From the NCBI RefSeq assembly GCF_000308295.2, contig NZ_HG326652.1, positions 2,266,818 to 2,330,817 of the forward strand: a DNA stretch of 64,000 bases, given 5' to 3'. The notes under the pieces were generated by a model. That model was not told the origin of the DNA. It ran no database searches and saw only the letters and a list, made by a program, of their open reading frames with translations. The position numbers were made by a program, and so were the translations under genes. Origin of the DNA: Afipia birgiae 34632 (GTDB lineage Bacteria; Pseudomonadota; Alphaproteobacteria; Rhizobiales; Xanthobacteraceae). Positions 42,389 through 51,046 of this stretch are shown piece after piece (within the stretch, counting starts at the first letter, position 1; the number at the start of each line of letters is the position of its first letter).

Positions 42389-43582
42389 TCACACCGCGCG
42401 CTTGAGCGCGTCGGCGAGGTCGGTCTTTTCCCACGAGAAGCCGCCGTCGGCGTCCGGGGTGCGGCCGAAGTGGCCGTAAGCCGCGGTGCGCGCGTAGATC
42501 GGCTTGTTGAGATCGAGGTGCTTGCGGATACCGCGCGGGGTGAGGTCCATCGATTCAGCGACGGCCTTCTCGATCTTGTCGTCCGAGACTTTGCCGGTGC
42601 CGTGGGTGTCGATGTAGATCGACAGCGGACGCGCCACGCCGATGGCATAAGCGAGCTGCAGCGTGCACCTGTCGGCGAGACCAGCCGCGACGACGTTCTT
42701 GGCGACGTAGCGCGCCGCATAAGCCGCCGAGCGGTCGACCTTGGTGGAATCCTTGCCGGAGAACGCGCCGCCGCCGTGCGGAGCAGCACCACCGTAGGTG
42801 TCGACGATGATCTTGCGGCCGGTGAGACCCGCGTCACCATCGGGACCGCCGATGAAGAACTTGCCGGTCGGGTTGATGTGCCAGATGGTCTTGCCGTTGA
42901 TCCAGCCTTCCGGCAGCGCCTTGCGCACGTACGGCTCGACGCGCTCGCGCACCTGGTTCGAGGTCATGTCCTCGACGAGATGCTGATGCGACACGACGAT
43001 CTCGCGCACGCCGACCGGCTTGCCGTTTTCGTACTGCACGGTGACCTGGCTCTTGGAGTCCGGGCCGAGCACCTTCTCGACGCCCGAGTGACGGGCTTCC
43101 GAGATCAGGCGCAGGATCTTGTGCGCGTAGTGGATCGGCGCCGGCATCAGTTCAGGCGTCTCGTTGGTAGCGTAACCGAACATGATGCCCTGGTCGCCCG
43201 CGCCTTCTTCCGCATTGGTCGGCTGCTTCGCATCGACGCCCTGCGCGATGTCGGCCGACTGCGGATGCAGCAGGATTTCGATGTCGGCGTTCTTCCAGTG
43301 GAAGCCGTCCTGCTCGTAGCCGATGTCCTTGATCGCGTTGCGGACAACCTGCTCGATGTGATCGTTGGTGACGGTGGAAGGTCCGCGCGTCTCGCCCGCG
43401 ATCACGACCTTGTTGGTCGTCGCCAGCGTTTCGCACGCGGCGCGGATATCCCACGGATCGATTCCGGCCTTCGGGCCTTCGCGGAAAAACAGATCGACGA
43501 TCTCGTCCGAAATCCGGTCGCAAACCTTGTCCGGATGACCTTCAGAAACCGATTCACTCGTGAACAGATAAGACGCGCGCAT
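42389..43582 (-). CDS. metK: S-adenosylmethionine synthetase
   Basis: 397 residues from the ATG at 43582 ([22 protein letters not shown]). All three MetK segments are seen: '[22 protein letters not shown]' (ATP site), '[16 protein letters not shown]' and '[23 protein letters not shown]' (phosphate loop), with '[17 protein letters not shown]' between. Makes SAM from methionine and ATP. It follows an HTH-methyltransferase gene by 140 bp and precedes ahcY, so the block covers SAM supply, use and by-product removal. Two hairpins lie in its leader. Confidence 0.97.
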   Translation of the reverse strand: MRASYLFTSESVSEGHPDKVCDRISDEIVDLFFREGPKAGIDPWDIRAACETLATTNKVVIAGETRGPSTVTNDHIEQVVRNAIKDIGYEQDGFHWKNADIEILLHPQSADIAQGVDAKQPTNAEEGAGDQGIMFGYATNETPELMPAPIHYAHKILRLISEARHSGVEKVLGPDSKSQVTVQYENGKPVGVREIVVSHQHLVEDMTSNQVRERVEPYVRKALPEGWINGKTIWHINPTGKFFIGGPDGDAGLTGRKIIVDTYGGAAPHGGGAFSGKDSTKVDRSAAYAARYVAKNVVAAGLADRCTLQLAYAIGVARPLSIYIDTHGTGKVSDDKIEKAVAESMDLTPRGIRKHLDLNKPIYARTAAYGHFGRTPDADGGFSWEKTDLADALKRAV

Positions 43583-43601
43583 CAACCAATCCCTTCCAGA
43601 T

Positions 43602-43655
43602 GGGCCGCGGTCGGCCCGTTTGAATTTTCGAACCTTGGTCGAGAACCAAGGTTCG
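43602..43655 (-). promoter_or_regulatory. metK leader with two hairpins (possible regulatory RNA)
   Basis: On the minus strand, CGAACCTTGGT...ACCAAGGTTCG (43655-43629; 11-bp stem, 5-nt loop) is followed by GGGCCG-ACCG-CGGCCC (43617-43602), then the metK start at 43582. I cannot match it to SAM-I, SAM-II or SAM/SAH riboswitch cores. It may be a leader structure or a transcription-terminating hairpin of the upstream gene; no U-run follows. Confidence 0.4.
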
Positions 43656-43722
43656 TCTTCTAGTGACGTGTTTTCCTGACGCGAACCGGTGTCCACTTCG
43701 CTCGAAAACACTATGGATCTTT

Positions 43723-45066
43723 TCAATCTCGACGCCGTGAGATGACGTAAGACTCATCGTAGAACCAGAGGCCGTTGTGCTTGCGCAGAACCTCTCTGGT
43801 GGCGTCGAGATAACGTCCGCTTTGCGTGACTTCGTCCAGGCGGTCGTCTTCGACCTGAGCGACATACACCGCCGCGTTCCATGCTGCAAAGGCCGTCGAA
43901 GTCCCGATCGGACCCGTCACCTCGTTGGGCAACGCTTCCATATCGTATCGGAAGATCGAGCGGTTATCCGCATAGGCATTAAAGTTAAGATCGCGTCCCG
44001 CCGATCCCAGCTCGTATTTTACGGCGCGGAGTAGCTCATGGCGGCTGACCGCGAAAGGATTTTCTCCCGGCCAGACCGACTGCACAATCTCCATCCCGGG
44101 ATCGCGGCCGTAGGAGTGAATCCCGATCAGCCGGCCGCCGGCGCGCAGCGCGCGGGCCAACGGCGCAACGATCTTCTTGGCGCGGAAATTCAGCGACGAT
44201 CTGGCGCGATACGGCTGCGAGGCGATCACCAGATCGAAATTGGCCTCGACGCGGCCGGCCCGCGGAATCATGGCATCGAGCAGGAACCGGTGATCCTCGC
44301 GGTAGATCACAAGCGCGATCGGCCGCTCGTAGACCGGCATGCCCGAGCGCGTGCTGACAGCGGCGCGCCAGTTCTCTTCCAGAAACGGCTGCAAATCTGC
44401 GATTTGCGTCTCGAATTCGCCTGAGGACGAGCCACGCAGCGCCACCTCGCGCCAGATCATTCCGGCTGCGGCAGTCGGCGATTTCGGCGCCAGCCACGGG
44501 GCCTCGGCATAATTCATGTTGGTCAGGACAAAGACCGTCGCCGGATGCTCGAACAACCGGTCCGGCACCTTGTTCAGGGTCAGCCGCACGTCCTCGAGGC
44601 TGATTTCCTTGCCTGCGATATAGAACGGCATGTTCGGGAACCGGCTGTGCATCGCGCGCATCACCCGCGCCAGCACCGTCCCGTCGCCCACGCCTGCGTC
44701 GAAAACACGCAATGCGGGCGGCCGCGGATGGATGCTCCCCAACTCCAGCGCCACCCGGTCGGCGATCACCCGCTTTTCCGAGCAGGTGTGGACGAACAGC
44801 AGGTACTTCTGGCGGTTCTCGAAAAAACGGAAGTTTCCGGTGGGATCGCGCTTCTCGATCGGCGGCTCCGGCACGGTCACGACCGGCACGCCGTCGCCGA
44901 GAAAGGCCTGTATCCGCTCGAGCGTATCGACGGTGATGCGCTTGCCCTCGCGCAGCCGGTGCACCAGCTTGCCGTCGTTCACCGCGCGGCGGCCGAACGT
45001 CGATTCCGCCATTCCCGCCTGTCGGCAGTATTCGGAAATCTGGGCCAGGAGCTGGTCGTTTTTCAT
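43723..45066 (-). CDS. SAM-dependent methyltransferase-like protein with N-terminal HTH
   Basis: 447 residues from the ATG at 45066. Residues about 1-65 look like a short helix-turn-helix ('[48 protein letters not shown]'). A linker ('[32 protein letters not shown]') leads to a Rossmann methyltransferase-like part: '[26 protein letters not shown]' (motif I) and '[41 protein letters not shown]' (motif IV-VI region). It sits directly upstream of metK with 140 bp between, so a role in sensing or using SAM is plausible. No characterised homologue comes to mind. Confidence 0.75.
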   Translation of the reverse strand: MKNDQLLAQISEYCRQAGMAESTFGRRAVNDGKLVHRLREGKRITVDTLERIQAFLGDGVPVVTVPEPPIEKRDPTGNFRFFENRQKYLLFVHTCSEKRVIADRVALELGSIHPRPPALRVFDAGVGDGTVLARVMRAMHSRFPNMPFYIAGKEISLEDVRLTLNKVPDRLFEHPATVFVLTNMNYAEAPWLAPKSPTAAAGMIWREVALRGSSSGEFETQIADLQPFLEENWRAAVSTRSGMPVYERPIALVIYREDHRFLLDAMIPRAGRVEANFDLVIASQPYRARSSLNFRAKKIVAPLARALRAGGRLIGIHSYGRDPGMEIVQSVWPGENPFAVSRHELLRAVKYELGSAGRDLNFNAYADNRSIFRYDMEALPNEVTGPIGTSTAFAAWNAAVYVAQVEDDRLDEVTQSGRYLDATREVLRKHNGLWFYDESYVISRRRD

Positions 45067-45231
45067 CAGACCGGTGGGCAGGGTTCGGGTGGGCTGGAAT
45101 TTGTGGGCAGAACGATTTTGCGTTCGGCTTCCTACCACTATCTGCCCACAAATAAAATGCCCGTACGGGACTTATTTTGCCCGGACTCACAGCTCGTTTG
45201 CCTAAGGACTCGGAGCTATTTCCGCCCAAAC

Positions 45232-46341
45232 CTAGCCCGTAGACGCCGCGTTGGACGGCGATTCCTTTGGGACAAGGTACGCACGTAAATCGGCGACACA
45301 CCGGGCTAGCGCGGGCCATGTGGCGACGAGGCCCAGCGGCCACAAAGGAGCGATCATCAACCCCCAGTAGGAATTGTTGTCACGGCCGACAAAGATGAAA
45401 GCAGCCAGATAGCCGAACACGACCAGAGACACCCGCTGACCAAGTTCATCGCGCATCCCGGTCAATCCCACCAGCGCCAACGGCACCAGGACCACACTGA
45501 CCCAGCGCGGCGCGGCTTCGAGCAGCAAATTCCATTGCATGGTTTGCAGCACGAACGACCAGCCGCCGACACGCAGCCAGCTCGGCGACGAAGAATCGGC
45601 CGCCGTCACCAGCGAGTTCACTTCAAACGCGTGAACGGCAAGCGCAGCGGCAAATATCGCAAGACCAGCGGCCCATGCCGCCGCTTCCTTCCGATAACCG
45701 TCCTTCAATGCCATGACCATCATCGCAAGCAGATAGGCTGCCGCCAGTTCGCGAACAATCGCAGCGGCGACACCAAGAATGACGGCGACGATCCATGCGT
45801 TTGGCCTGCGCAGCGCGAGCGACAAAGCGATCAGCAATCCAGCCCAGACTTCATGCAGCGGATAGGCCTGAGGCACGATGGCCGGAGCAATGCCGGTGGC
45901 GAGCACCACGACGGCAAAGGCAAACCACAGCGGCGCAGGTGCGAAGGCGCGCAAACGCCACGTCCACGCCAGCAGCGTGACGGCTGCAAGCGCGCGGAGC
46001 ACCACACGACACACGTTCTCGTCGGATATTGCCGCGAGCGCAACAGCAAGAACGGGCGGGCGCACCACAACGAAGGGGCGAAGCGGATAGTTGCTCTCCC
46101 GCAGCTCGCGAATGGCGGCCGTATAATAGGATTCACCGCCCTGCACATCCGCGATAATGCGCTTGTAAAGTGCGATGTCGCCTGCATTCGGCGCGTTGGC
46201 GGCGGCCGTCGGCAATGTGCCGAGGTTCGCGACCCCGATGCCGATCAGGACAGCCAGAACGACCAGCGTGACAAGCGCAATGCACGCGCGCCATGCGCGG
46301 CGATGACTGCACACAAGTTGCCTTGTCAGAACCGTGACCAT
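45232..46341 (-). CDS. Multi-pass membrane protein, GT-C glycosyltransferase-like
   Basis: 369 residues from the ATG at 46341, preceded by an ideal AGGAGG site. About nine to ten membrane helices ('ALVTLVVLAVLIGIGVANLG', 'PLWFAFAVVVLATGIAPAIVP' ...). The periplasmic loop after helix 1, 'GDIALYKRIIADVQGGESYYTAAIRELRESNYPLRPFVVVRPP', resembles the acidic first loop of polyprenyl-phosphate-sugar-using GT-C enzymes. It may move a sugar at the outer face of the inner membrane, but no catalytic signature is decisive. Transcribed alone; upstream is divergent from the META-domain gene. Confidence 0.6.
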   Translation of the reverse strand: MVTVLTRQLVCSHRRAWRACIALVTLVVLAVLIGIGVANLGTLPTAAANAPNAGDIALYKRIIADVQGGESYYTAAIRELRESNYPLRPFVVVRPPVLAVALAAISDENVCRVVLRALAAVTLLAWTWRLRAFAPAPLWFAFAVVVLATGIAPAIVPQAYPLHEVWAGLLIALSLALRRPNAWIVAVILGVAAAIVRELAAAYLLAMMVMALKDGYRKEAAAWAAGLAIFAAALAVHAFEVNSLVTAADSSSPSWLRVGGWSFVLQTMQWNLLLEAAPRWVSVVLVPLALVGLTGMRDELGQRVSLVVFGYLAAFIFVGRDNNSYWGLMIAPLWPLGLVATWPALARCVADLRAYLVPKESPSNAASTG

Positions 46342-46564
46342 CAGTCCTCCTGCCCTGAGGCATAGGACCGCAGCTTTAAGATTCAGTATGCACGCGGCGC
46401 GCCGCCCACCATGAAGTTCCGGCCGCTGGCAACAATCCCAGTAGCCCATTCAGCGGCTTCGCCACCCTGCCGTTCGATGGGACAAAAATTCTGCGCGGTA
46501 TCCGCGTTTTCACCCAAATCTCTATCCATTATCGGGAGCCGAAACGCCGAAGCAAAATCTCAGC

Positions 46565-46978
46565 ATGACCAGAGCATCACAATTCAACATCCTCGCACTT
46601 CTTGCGCTGCTGCTCGCAGGGACCGCCCATGCAGCGCCCGTCGCGCCGACCGGCAAATGGCTGGCGGAGGACATCGACGGCGGCGGCGTGATCGACCGGC
46701 TGCAGACCACGCTGGAGATTCGTGACGACGGCATCGTCAACGGCATGGGCGGCTGCAACCGCTATGCCGGCTCGGCAAAGATCGACGGCACCGCGATCAA
46801 GTTCCTGCCGATGGCCTCGACGCGCATGGCGTGCTCCGCCGCCGTGATGAAACAGGAAGGCAAATTCCACAACACGCTGGAAAGAGTCAGGACGTGGCGC
46901 ATCGATCAGGCGCAGCGAAAACTCCTGCTGTTCGATGGCGGCGGCTTCGAAATGATGCGCCTCAGCAAGATGGACTAG
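46565..46978 (+). CDS. Exported META/HslJ-domain protein
   Basis: 137 residues. Signal peptide 'MTRASQFNILALLALLLAGTAHAAP', then one META domain: 'TGKWLAEDIDGGGVIDRLQTTLEIRDDGIVNGMGGCNRYAGSAKIDGTAIKFLPMASTRMACSAAVMKQEGKFHNTLERVRTWRI'. 'GMGGCNRYAG' and 'STRMAC' are the family's signature segments. Such proteins sit in the periplasm and are linked to heat or antibiotic stress in other bacteria; no enzyme activity is known. Transcribed alone, convergent with the I78-type gene. Confidence 0.85.
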   Translation: MTRASQFNILALLALLLAGTAHAAPVAPTGKWLAEDIDGGGVIDRLQTTLEIRDDGIVNGMGGCNRYAGSAKIDGTAIKFLPMASTRMACSAAVMKQEGKFHNTLERVRTWRIDQAQRKLLLFDGGGFEMMRLSKMD

Positions 46979-47010
46979 AACATCGCCGCAGGAGACAGCG
47001 ATAGCGCACC

Positions 47011-47319
47011 CTATCCGCAATAGGCGCGGATAATCCTGCCAGTCTTCGGATCAGTCTCGATCGTCACGCGCTCCTGGCGGTAGTCCATCGTTACAGGCTG
47101 GCCCGGCTTGATCTGGCGCACGATGGAAGCCCCGGTGATCCGCTTCGCTTGAGCATTGGTGATACGTTTCTTGCCCGTCAGCGCTTCTGCCGCATCGCGC
47201 CGACAGATACCGGCCCCGCCAGCCGCGTCCGCCTGACGCGTGACACTCTGAGACGCCGCGATGGCGAAGACGGTCAGCGTCAGGGTCCCGGCGATCCGCA
47301 ATCTGGAATGGAGCGTCAA
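47011..47319 (-). CDS. Exported peptidase-inhibitor I78-family protein
   Basis: 102 residues from a TTG start at 47319, chosen because AGGGAGG lies at the right distance upstream; an ATG at 47385 gives an N-terminus that does not look like a signal peptide. From the TTG, 'RLRIAGTLTLTVFAIAASQSVTRQADAAG' is a plausible export signal. The mature part has 'TGASIVRQIKPGQPVTMDYRQERVTIETDPKTGRIIRAYCG', the typical I78 (elastase-inhibitor-like) core ending in Y-C-G. Probably a periplasmic protease inhibitor. Confidence 0.78.
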   Translation of the reverse strand: MTLHSRLRIAGTLTLTVFAIAASQSVTRQADAAGGAGICRRDAAEALTGKKRITNAQAKRITGASIVRQIKPGQPVTMDYRQERVTIETDPKTGRIIRAYCG

Positions 47320-47509
47320 GGCAATCACCTCCCTGAAAGGCCAACGAGCATCGGGCAACGCACGGCGCATATGCGCCGCAAGCAAAATCTAACGGCTCCA
47401 AAGCGCACGGAACAATGGCGAAGTTGTCTTCGCCTCACTCAATTTCAGGACCGTCGAAGACTGAGGCGTATCGACTGGCACCGCCCCTCCAAAAAAATCT
47501 TTCGAACGA

Positions 47510-47537
47510 TGTCACATCCGCCCCCTCCTGCCTCGTC
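47510..47537 (+). promoter_or_regulatory. ECF41-type promoter (TGTCACA-N17-CGTC)
   Basis: TGTCACA at 47510-47516 and CGTC at 47534-47537, 17 bp apart, fit the -35 and -10 elements described for ECF41 sigma factors (TGTCACA ... CGTC). The site is about 115 bp upstream of the first gene of an operon that ends with an ECF41-type sigma gene, as expected for an autoregulated unit. Confidence 0.75.
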
Positions 47538-47657
47538 TTGATGGCGAAGGTGCAGAAAGAACTTGAAGGCAACGGCGGGAAACCCGCCGAAACTCAAGGA
47601 CTTTCATGCACTTCCGTTATCAACCGCCGCAAATCGCGGCCCTCACAGGAGGCCATC

Positions 47658-48416
47658 ATGAAGATTGTCGTTATCGGAGGCTCCGGCCTGATCGGATCGC
47701 GTGTCGTCACCCAGTTGCGCCAGCGCGGCCATGAGGTTCTGGCGGCGTCGCCATCGACAGGCGTCAACACCGTCACCGGAGAGGGACTGAAGGAAGCGTT
47801 CACAGGCACAGATGTTGTCGTCGACGTGGCGAACTCGCCGTCGTTCGAAAGTGCGGCAGCGCTGGCCTTCTTTGAAGCGGCGGGCCGCAATATTTTCGCG
47901 GCGGAAAAAGCCGCCGGCGTAAAGCTTCATGTCGCGCTGTCCGTGGTCGGCACCGAGCGTCTGCTCGAGTTCGGCTACTTCGGCGCCAAGCTGGCGCAGG
48001 AACGCGCCGTCGAAAATTCAGGCGTGCCCTACACCATCGTCCGCGCCACGCAGTTTTTTGAATTCGTCGGCGGCATCGCGCAGGAAGCGACGCAGGGACA
48101 AACCGTCCGTGTCTCTCCTGCGAAATTCCAGCCGATGGCGGCCGATGATGTCGCCGCCGCTGTCGCGGATGCAGCCCTCGCCCCCGCGCAGGGCATGGTC
48201 GAGGTTGCCGGACCGGAATCTTTCCAGATGGATCAGCTTATCCGGAAATACCTGAGTGCGAAGAACGACCGGAAGGACGTGATCACCGATCCCGACGCGC
48301 GCTACTTCGGCATCAAGCTCAACGATCGCTCGCTGACGCCGGACACAGGCGCCCGTCTCGGCACCATCACATTCGACGAATGGCTGCGCCGCGATCAGAC
48401 CACCGCGGCTGCATAA
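47658..48416 (+). CDS. NAD(P)-binding SDR/NmrA-type protein of an ECF41 operon
   Basis: 252 residues from the ATG at 47658 with AGGAGG upstream. 'MKIVVIGGSGLIGSRVVTQLRQRGHEV' is the dinucleotide loop; 'VDVANSPSFESAAALAFFEAAGRNIFAAEKAAGVKLHVALSVVGTERL' and 'GYFGAKLAQERAVENSGVPYTIVRATQFFEFVGGI' fit atypical SDRs of the NmrA/epimerase group. ECF41 sigma factors are known to be linked to carboxymuconolactone decarboxylases, oxidoreductases and epimerases ('COE' genes); this is the epimerase/oxidoreductase member. Substrate unknown. First gene after the ECF41-type promoter. Confidence 0.88.
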   Translation: MKIVVIGGSGLIGSRVVTQLRQRGHEVLAASPSTGVNTVTGEGLKEAFTGTDVVVDVANSPSFESAAALAFFEAAGRNIFAAEKAAGVKLHVALSVVGTERLLEFGYFGAKLAQERAVENSGVPYTIVRATQFFEFVGGIAQEATQGQTVRVSPAKFQPMAADDVAAAVADAALAPAQGMVEVAGPESFQMDQLIRKYLSAKNDRKDVITDPDARYFGIKLNDRSLTPDTGARLGTITFDEWLRRDQTTAAA

Positions 48417-48445
48417 CCGGCTCGCTAGCCCAACAGGAGATCAAA

Positions 48446-48862
48446 ATGTTCAAAGCACTTCTCTGCTCCGCCGCCATCGGCCTTCTGCTTGTCGGCGGAG
48501 CCTCCGGTAACGATGCAGCCAACAACAATGCAAAGGTCACCGTGGTTTTCGATCACGTGCTTCCGAACGCGAAAGGCAAGAGCCTGAAAGGCGTTCTGGT
48601 CGAATATCAGCCCGGCGGTTCGTCGCCCGCGCACACGCATCCGGACTCCGCCTTCATCTATGCAACCATCCTGAAGGGCGCGATCCGCAGCAAGGTGAAC
48701 GACGGACCGGAGAAGACCTACCGCGCCGGCGAGAATTTCGCCGAGATGCCGGGCGATCGTCACGCCGTCAGCGCCAACGCCAGCGATACCGAGCCGGCGA
48801 GCCTGCTCGCGGTGTTCGTTGTCGATACCGACGAGAAGGTACTCACGACCGACATCAAATAA
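48446..48862 (+). CDS. Exported cupin-domain protein of the ECF41 operon
   Basis: 138 residues from the ATG at 48446 with AGGAG upstream. Signal peptide 'MFKALLCSAAIGLLLVGGASG', then a cupin: 'LVEYQPGGSSPAHTHPDSAFIYATILKGAIRSKVNDGPEKTYRAGENFAEMPGDRHAVSANASD', with the H-x-H-x...-E/D-like first motif and G-D-x-H second motif. Likely binds a metal and a small molecule in the periplasm. Placed between the SDR and CMD genes with short gaps, so all are on one transcript. Similar to the exported cupin at 34798. Confidence 0.85.
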   Translation: MFKALLCSAAIGLLLVGGASGNDAANNNAKVTVVFDHVLPNAKGKSLKGVLVEYQPGGSSPAHTHPDSAFIYATILKGAIRSKVNDGPEKTYRAGENFAEMPGDRHAVSANASDTEPASLLAVFVVDTDEKVLTTDIK

Positions 48863-48881
48863 AAATCAGCCGAGAATTGAA

Positions 48882-49385
48882 ATGAACCTACCTCAAATGG
48901 AGACGATGATGATCCCCCGATTGGATGCCCCCTACAAGTTGGTCCCCGATGCTATCAAGGCCATGACGGCGCTCGAAGCCGCCATCAAGAACAGTGGCCT
49001 CGAATACAACCTCATCGAACTGGTGAAGCTGCGCGCCTCGCAGGTCAACGGCTGTGCGTTCTGCATCCATATGCACACGACCGATTTGCGCGCCCACGGC
49101 GAAACCGAAATGAGAATCTACATGCTGACCGCATGGCGAGAGTCTCCTCTTTACAGTGACCGGGAAAGAGCCGCACTTGCCTGGACGGAAGCCTTGACGC
49201 TGCTGGCGGCGACAGGCGCACCGAACCGGGATTACGAACTGCTCAAGGGCGAATTCACCGAGAACGAACAGGTGAACCTGACCATGCTGATCGGCTCCAT
49301 CAACGTCTGGAATCGTTTGCAGGTGGGTTTCCGCGTTCTTCATCCGGTGGATGAGGCGAAGGACAGGGCTCATGCCGCGGCCTGA
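48882..49385 (+). CDS. Carboxymuconolactone decarboxylase/AhpD-family protein
   Basis: 167 residues from the ATG at 48882. 'LIELVKLRASQVNGCAFCIHMHTTDLRAHGETEMRIYMLTAWRESPLYSDRERAALAWTEALTLLA' contains the E-x11-C-x2-C-x3-H redox signature of AhpD-like CMD proteins (cysteines around residues 56 and 59). Such proteins act as peroxidase partners or thiol oxidoreductases. CMD genes next to sigma factors are the best-known mark of ECF41 loci. Overlaps the sigma gene's start by 14 bp, implying translational coupling. Confidence 0.92.
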   Translation: MNLPQMETMMIPRLDAPYKLVPDAIKAMTALEAAIKNSGLEYNLIELVKLRASQVNGCAFCIHMHTTDLRAHGETEMRIYMLTAWRESPLYSDRERAALAWTEALTLLAATGAPNRDYELLKGEFTENEQVNLTMLIGSINVWNRLQVGFRVLHPVDEAKDRAHAAA

Positions 49386-50273
49386 CGACGGCACGCAAAT
49401 GTTCGAGACGCACCGGCCCCGGCTGGTGCGTCTCGCCTACCGCATGCTCGGCTCTGTCGCGGAGGCCGAGGACGTGGTGCAGGGGATGCCTGGCTGCGCT
49501 GGCAGCAGGCCGATCGCGCAACGGTGGAAACTCCGGCTGCATTCCTGTCGCGCATCGTGACGCGGCTTTGCCTCGACGTCATGAAATCCGCCCGCTCGCG
49601 CCGCGAAACCTATGTCGGATCGTGGCTGCCGGAGCCGATCATCGAGGAGCCGGACGAAATGGATCAGGACGATCTGACCCTGACCCTGATGCTTGCGCTG
49701 GAACGGTTGTCGCCGCTGGAGCGCGCCGCGTTTCTGCTGCACGACGTGTTCGGCGTCCCCCTCGATGAAGTGGCAGTGACCGTCGAACGCGAGCCCGCCG
49801 CCGTCCGGCAACTGGCTGCGCGGGCACGCAAGCATGTTCAGGACTCGCGTCCGCGCTTTCCCGTTGCGCGCGACGAAGGCAGCCGCATCGCCGAAGCCTT
49901 TTTCGTCGCCACACGCAGCGGCGACACCAATGCGCTGCGCGCGATCCTCGCTCAGAACGTGGTGGTGCGGTCCGATGGCGGCGGCAAAGTGCACGCCTTC
50001 CTCAATCCCATTGCCGGGCTGGAGCGCGTGCTTCGCCTTTATGAAGGCCTCTCGCGAAAGCTGGGCATCAAGCGGGATGGATTTTTCCGGCCGATACAGA
50101 TCGACGGCTTGCCGGGCTATGTCAGCTATGAGCGCGATGATGTCTTTCAGACCACGGCCTTCGCCATTGAGGATGGAAAGATCACCGAGATCTATATTAC
50201 CCGCAATCCAGAGAAACTGCGCCACGTCGCGGAAGCTCTCAATGTTTCCGGGTCATCTGAAACGCAGCACTGA
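49372..50273 (+). pseudogene. ECF41-type sigma factor, frameshifted in region 2
   Basis: ATG 49372 starts 'MPRPDDGTQMFETHRPRLVRLAYRMLGSVAEAEDVVQ' (sigma region 2), then the frame breaks at a GGGG run (49482-49485). The rest continues in another frame: 'DAWLRWQQADRATVETPAAFLSRIVTRLCLD', linker 'YVGSWLPEP' (the WLPEP box of ECF41), region 4 'LSPLERAAFLLHDVFGVPLDEVA', then a SnoaL-like C-terminal domain with 'DGGGK' and 'NPEKL', also ECF41 marks. Deleting two G or adding one restores the protein (about 298 residues). It is either a real inactivation, a slippage site or a sequencing error. Last gene of the operon. Confidence 0.85.
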
Positions 50274-50493
50274 GGGGTGCCGCAGCCAAGAGGCGAAAGG
50301 GCGGCGGACTCCAGCGCAAAAGGCGGGATGGTGACGGCAATCGGGCGCCCGGCCCATGCCGGGAATGTCACGCGCGACAACACATCATTAATGCCCACCC
50401 GGTGAAGATGAACAAACTTCGCTCGGTGGGATGGCAACGCCAATCTTTCCTCGACCATGACTCAGATCAACATCGGCCACTTTGCCCTTGCCA

Positions 50494-50521
50494 AGTTCCA
50501 TCCCTGTGCAAGGATGGAACT
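50494..50521. promoter_or_regulatory. Perfect 10-bp inverted repeat upstream of the DUF3302 gene
   Basis: AGTTCCATCC (50494-50503) and GGATGGAACT (50512-50521) with an 8-nt loop, 64 bp before the TTG start at 50585. Could be an operator or a weak terminator of the sigma gene transcript (no U-run). The rest of the 311-bp gap 50274-50584 shows no gene. Confidence 0.45.
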
Positions 50522-50584
50522 CTCGGCAACGCCGTTTCTGTTTTGGCACTTTGTTTTTGACAACATGCTTCCGGGAGGTTGCCT

Positions 50585-51046
50585 TTGAGCGAGTCGCTAC
50601 ATCCAGCCGCGCCGCACCATCTCCCGGGCTTTATCACCGCACCGGGTGACACCGACGTTCTCATGGTGGTCGTCGGGCTCATCCTGCTTCTTTCCGTTCT
50701 GTTCGTCGGCAACATCTACCTGAGGCTTCACGCCCTGCCCGAGCAGATGGCACACAAATCGCAGAAGCTTCAGTTCGAGATCGTCGCAGTCCTTTGCCTG
50801 CTCGCGCTGTTCACGCATATCCAAGCATTCTGGGTCGCCGGACTGCTGCTTGCCCTGGTCGATCTGCCTGACTTCAGCACGCCGCTGCGCAGCATCGCCG
50901 GCTCCGTCCAGAAAATGGCCGGCATTCCGCCGACCCCCGATCCCTCCGAGCCACCGGCCGAGGTGACGGCTCACACCGCTGCGGCGAACGCACCCGGCAA
51001 AGCCAGGGACGCAGGCGTCAAGAGTGTGGAGTCGCATCATGCTTGA
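50585..51046 (+). CDS. DUF3302-like inner-membrane protein (YiaW type)
   Basis: 153 residues from a TTG at 50585, six bases after a GGGAGG site. Two membrane helices ('DVLMVVVGLILLLSVLFVGNIYLRLHALPEQMAHK' and 'FEIVAVLCLLALFTHIQAFWVAGLLLALVDLPDF') are followed by a hydrophilic proline/alanine-rich tail. Layout and partner match E. coli YiaW, which is encoded beside the HlyD-like YiaV; here an HlyD-family gene overlaps its 3' end by 8 bp. It probably forms a membrane complex with that adaptor. The family call is by topology and context more than by exact motif. Confidence 0.6.
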   Translation: MSESLHPAAPHHLPGFITAPGDTDVLMVVVGLILLLSVLFVGNIYLRLHALPEQMAHKSQKLQFEIVAVLCLLALFTHIQAFWVAGLLLALVDLPDFSTPLRSIAGSVQKMAGIPPTPDPSEPPAEVTAHTAAANAPGKARDAGVKSVESHHA

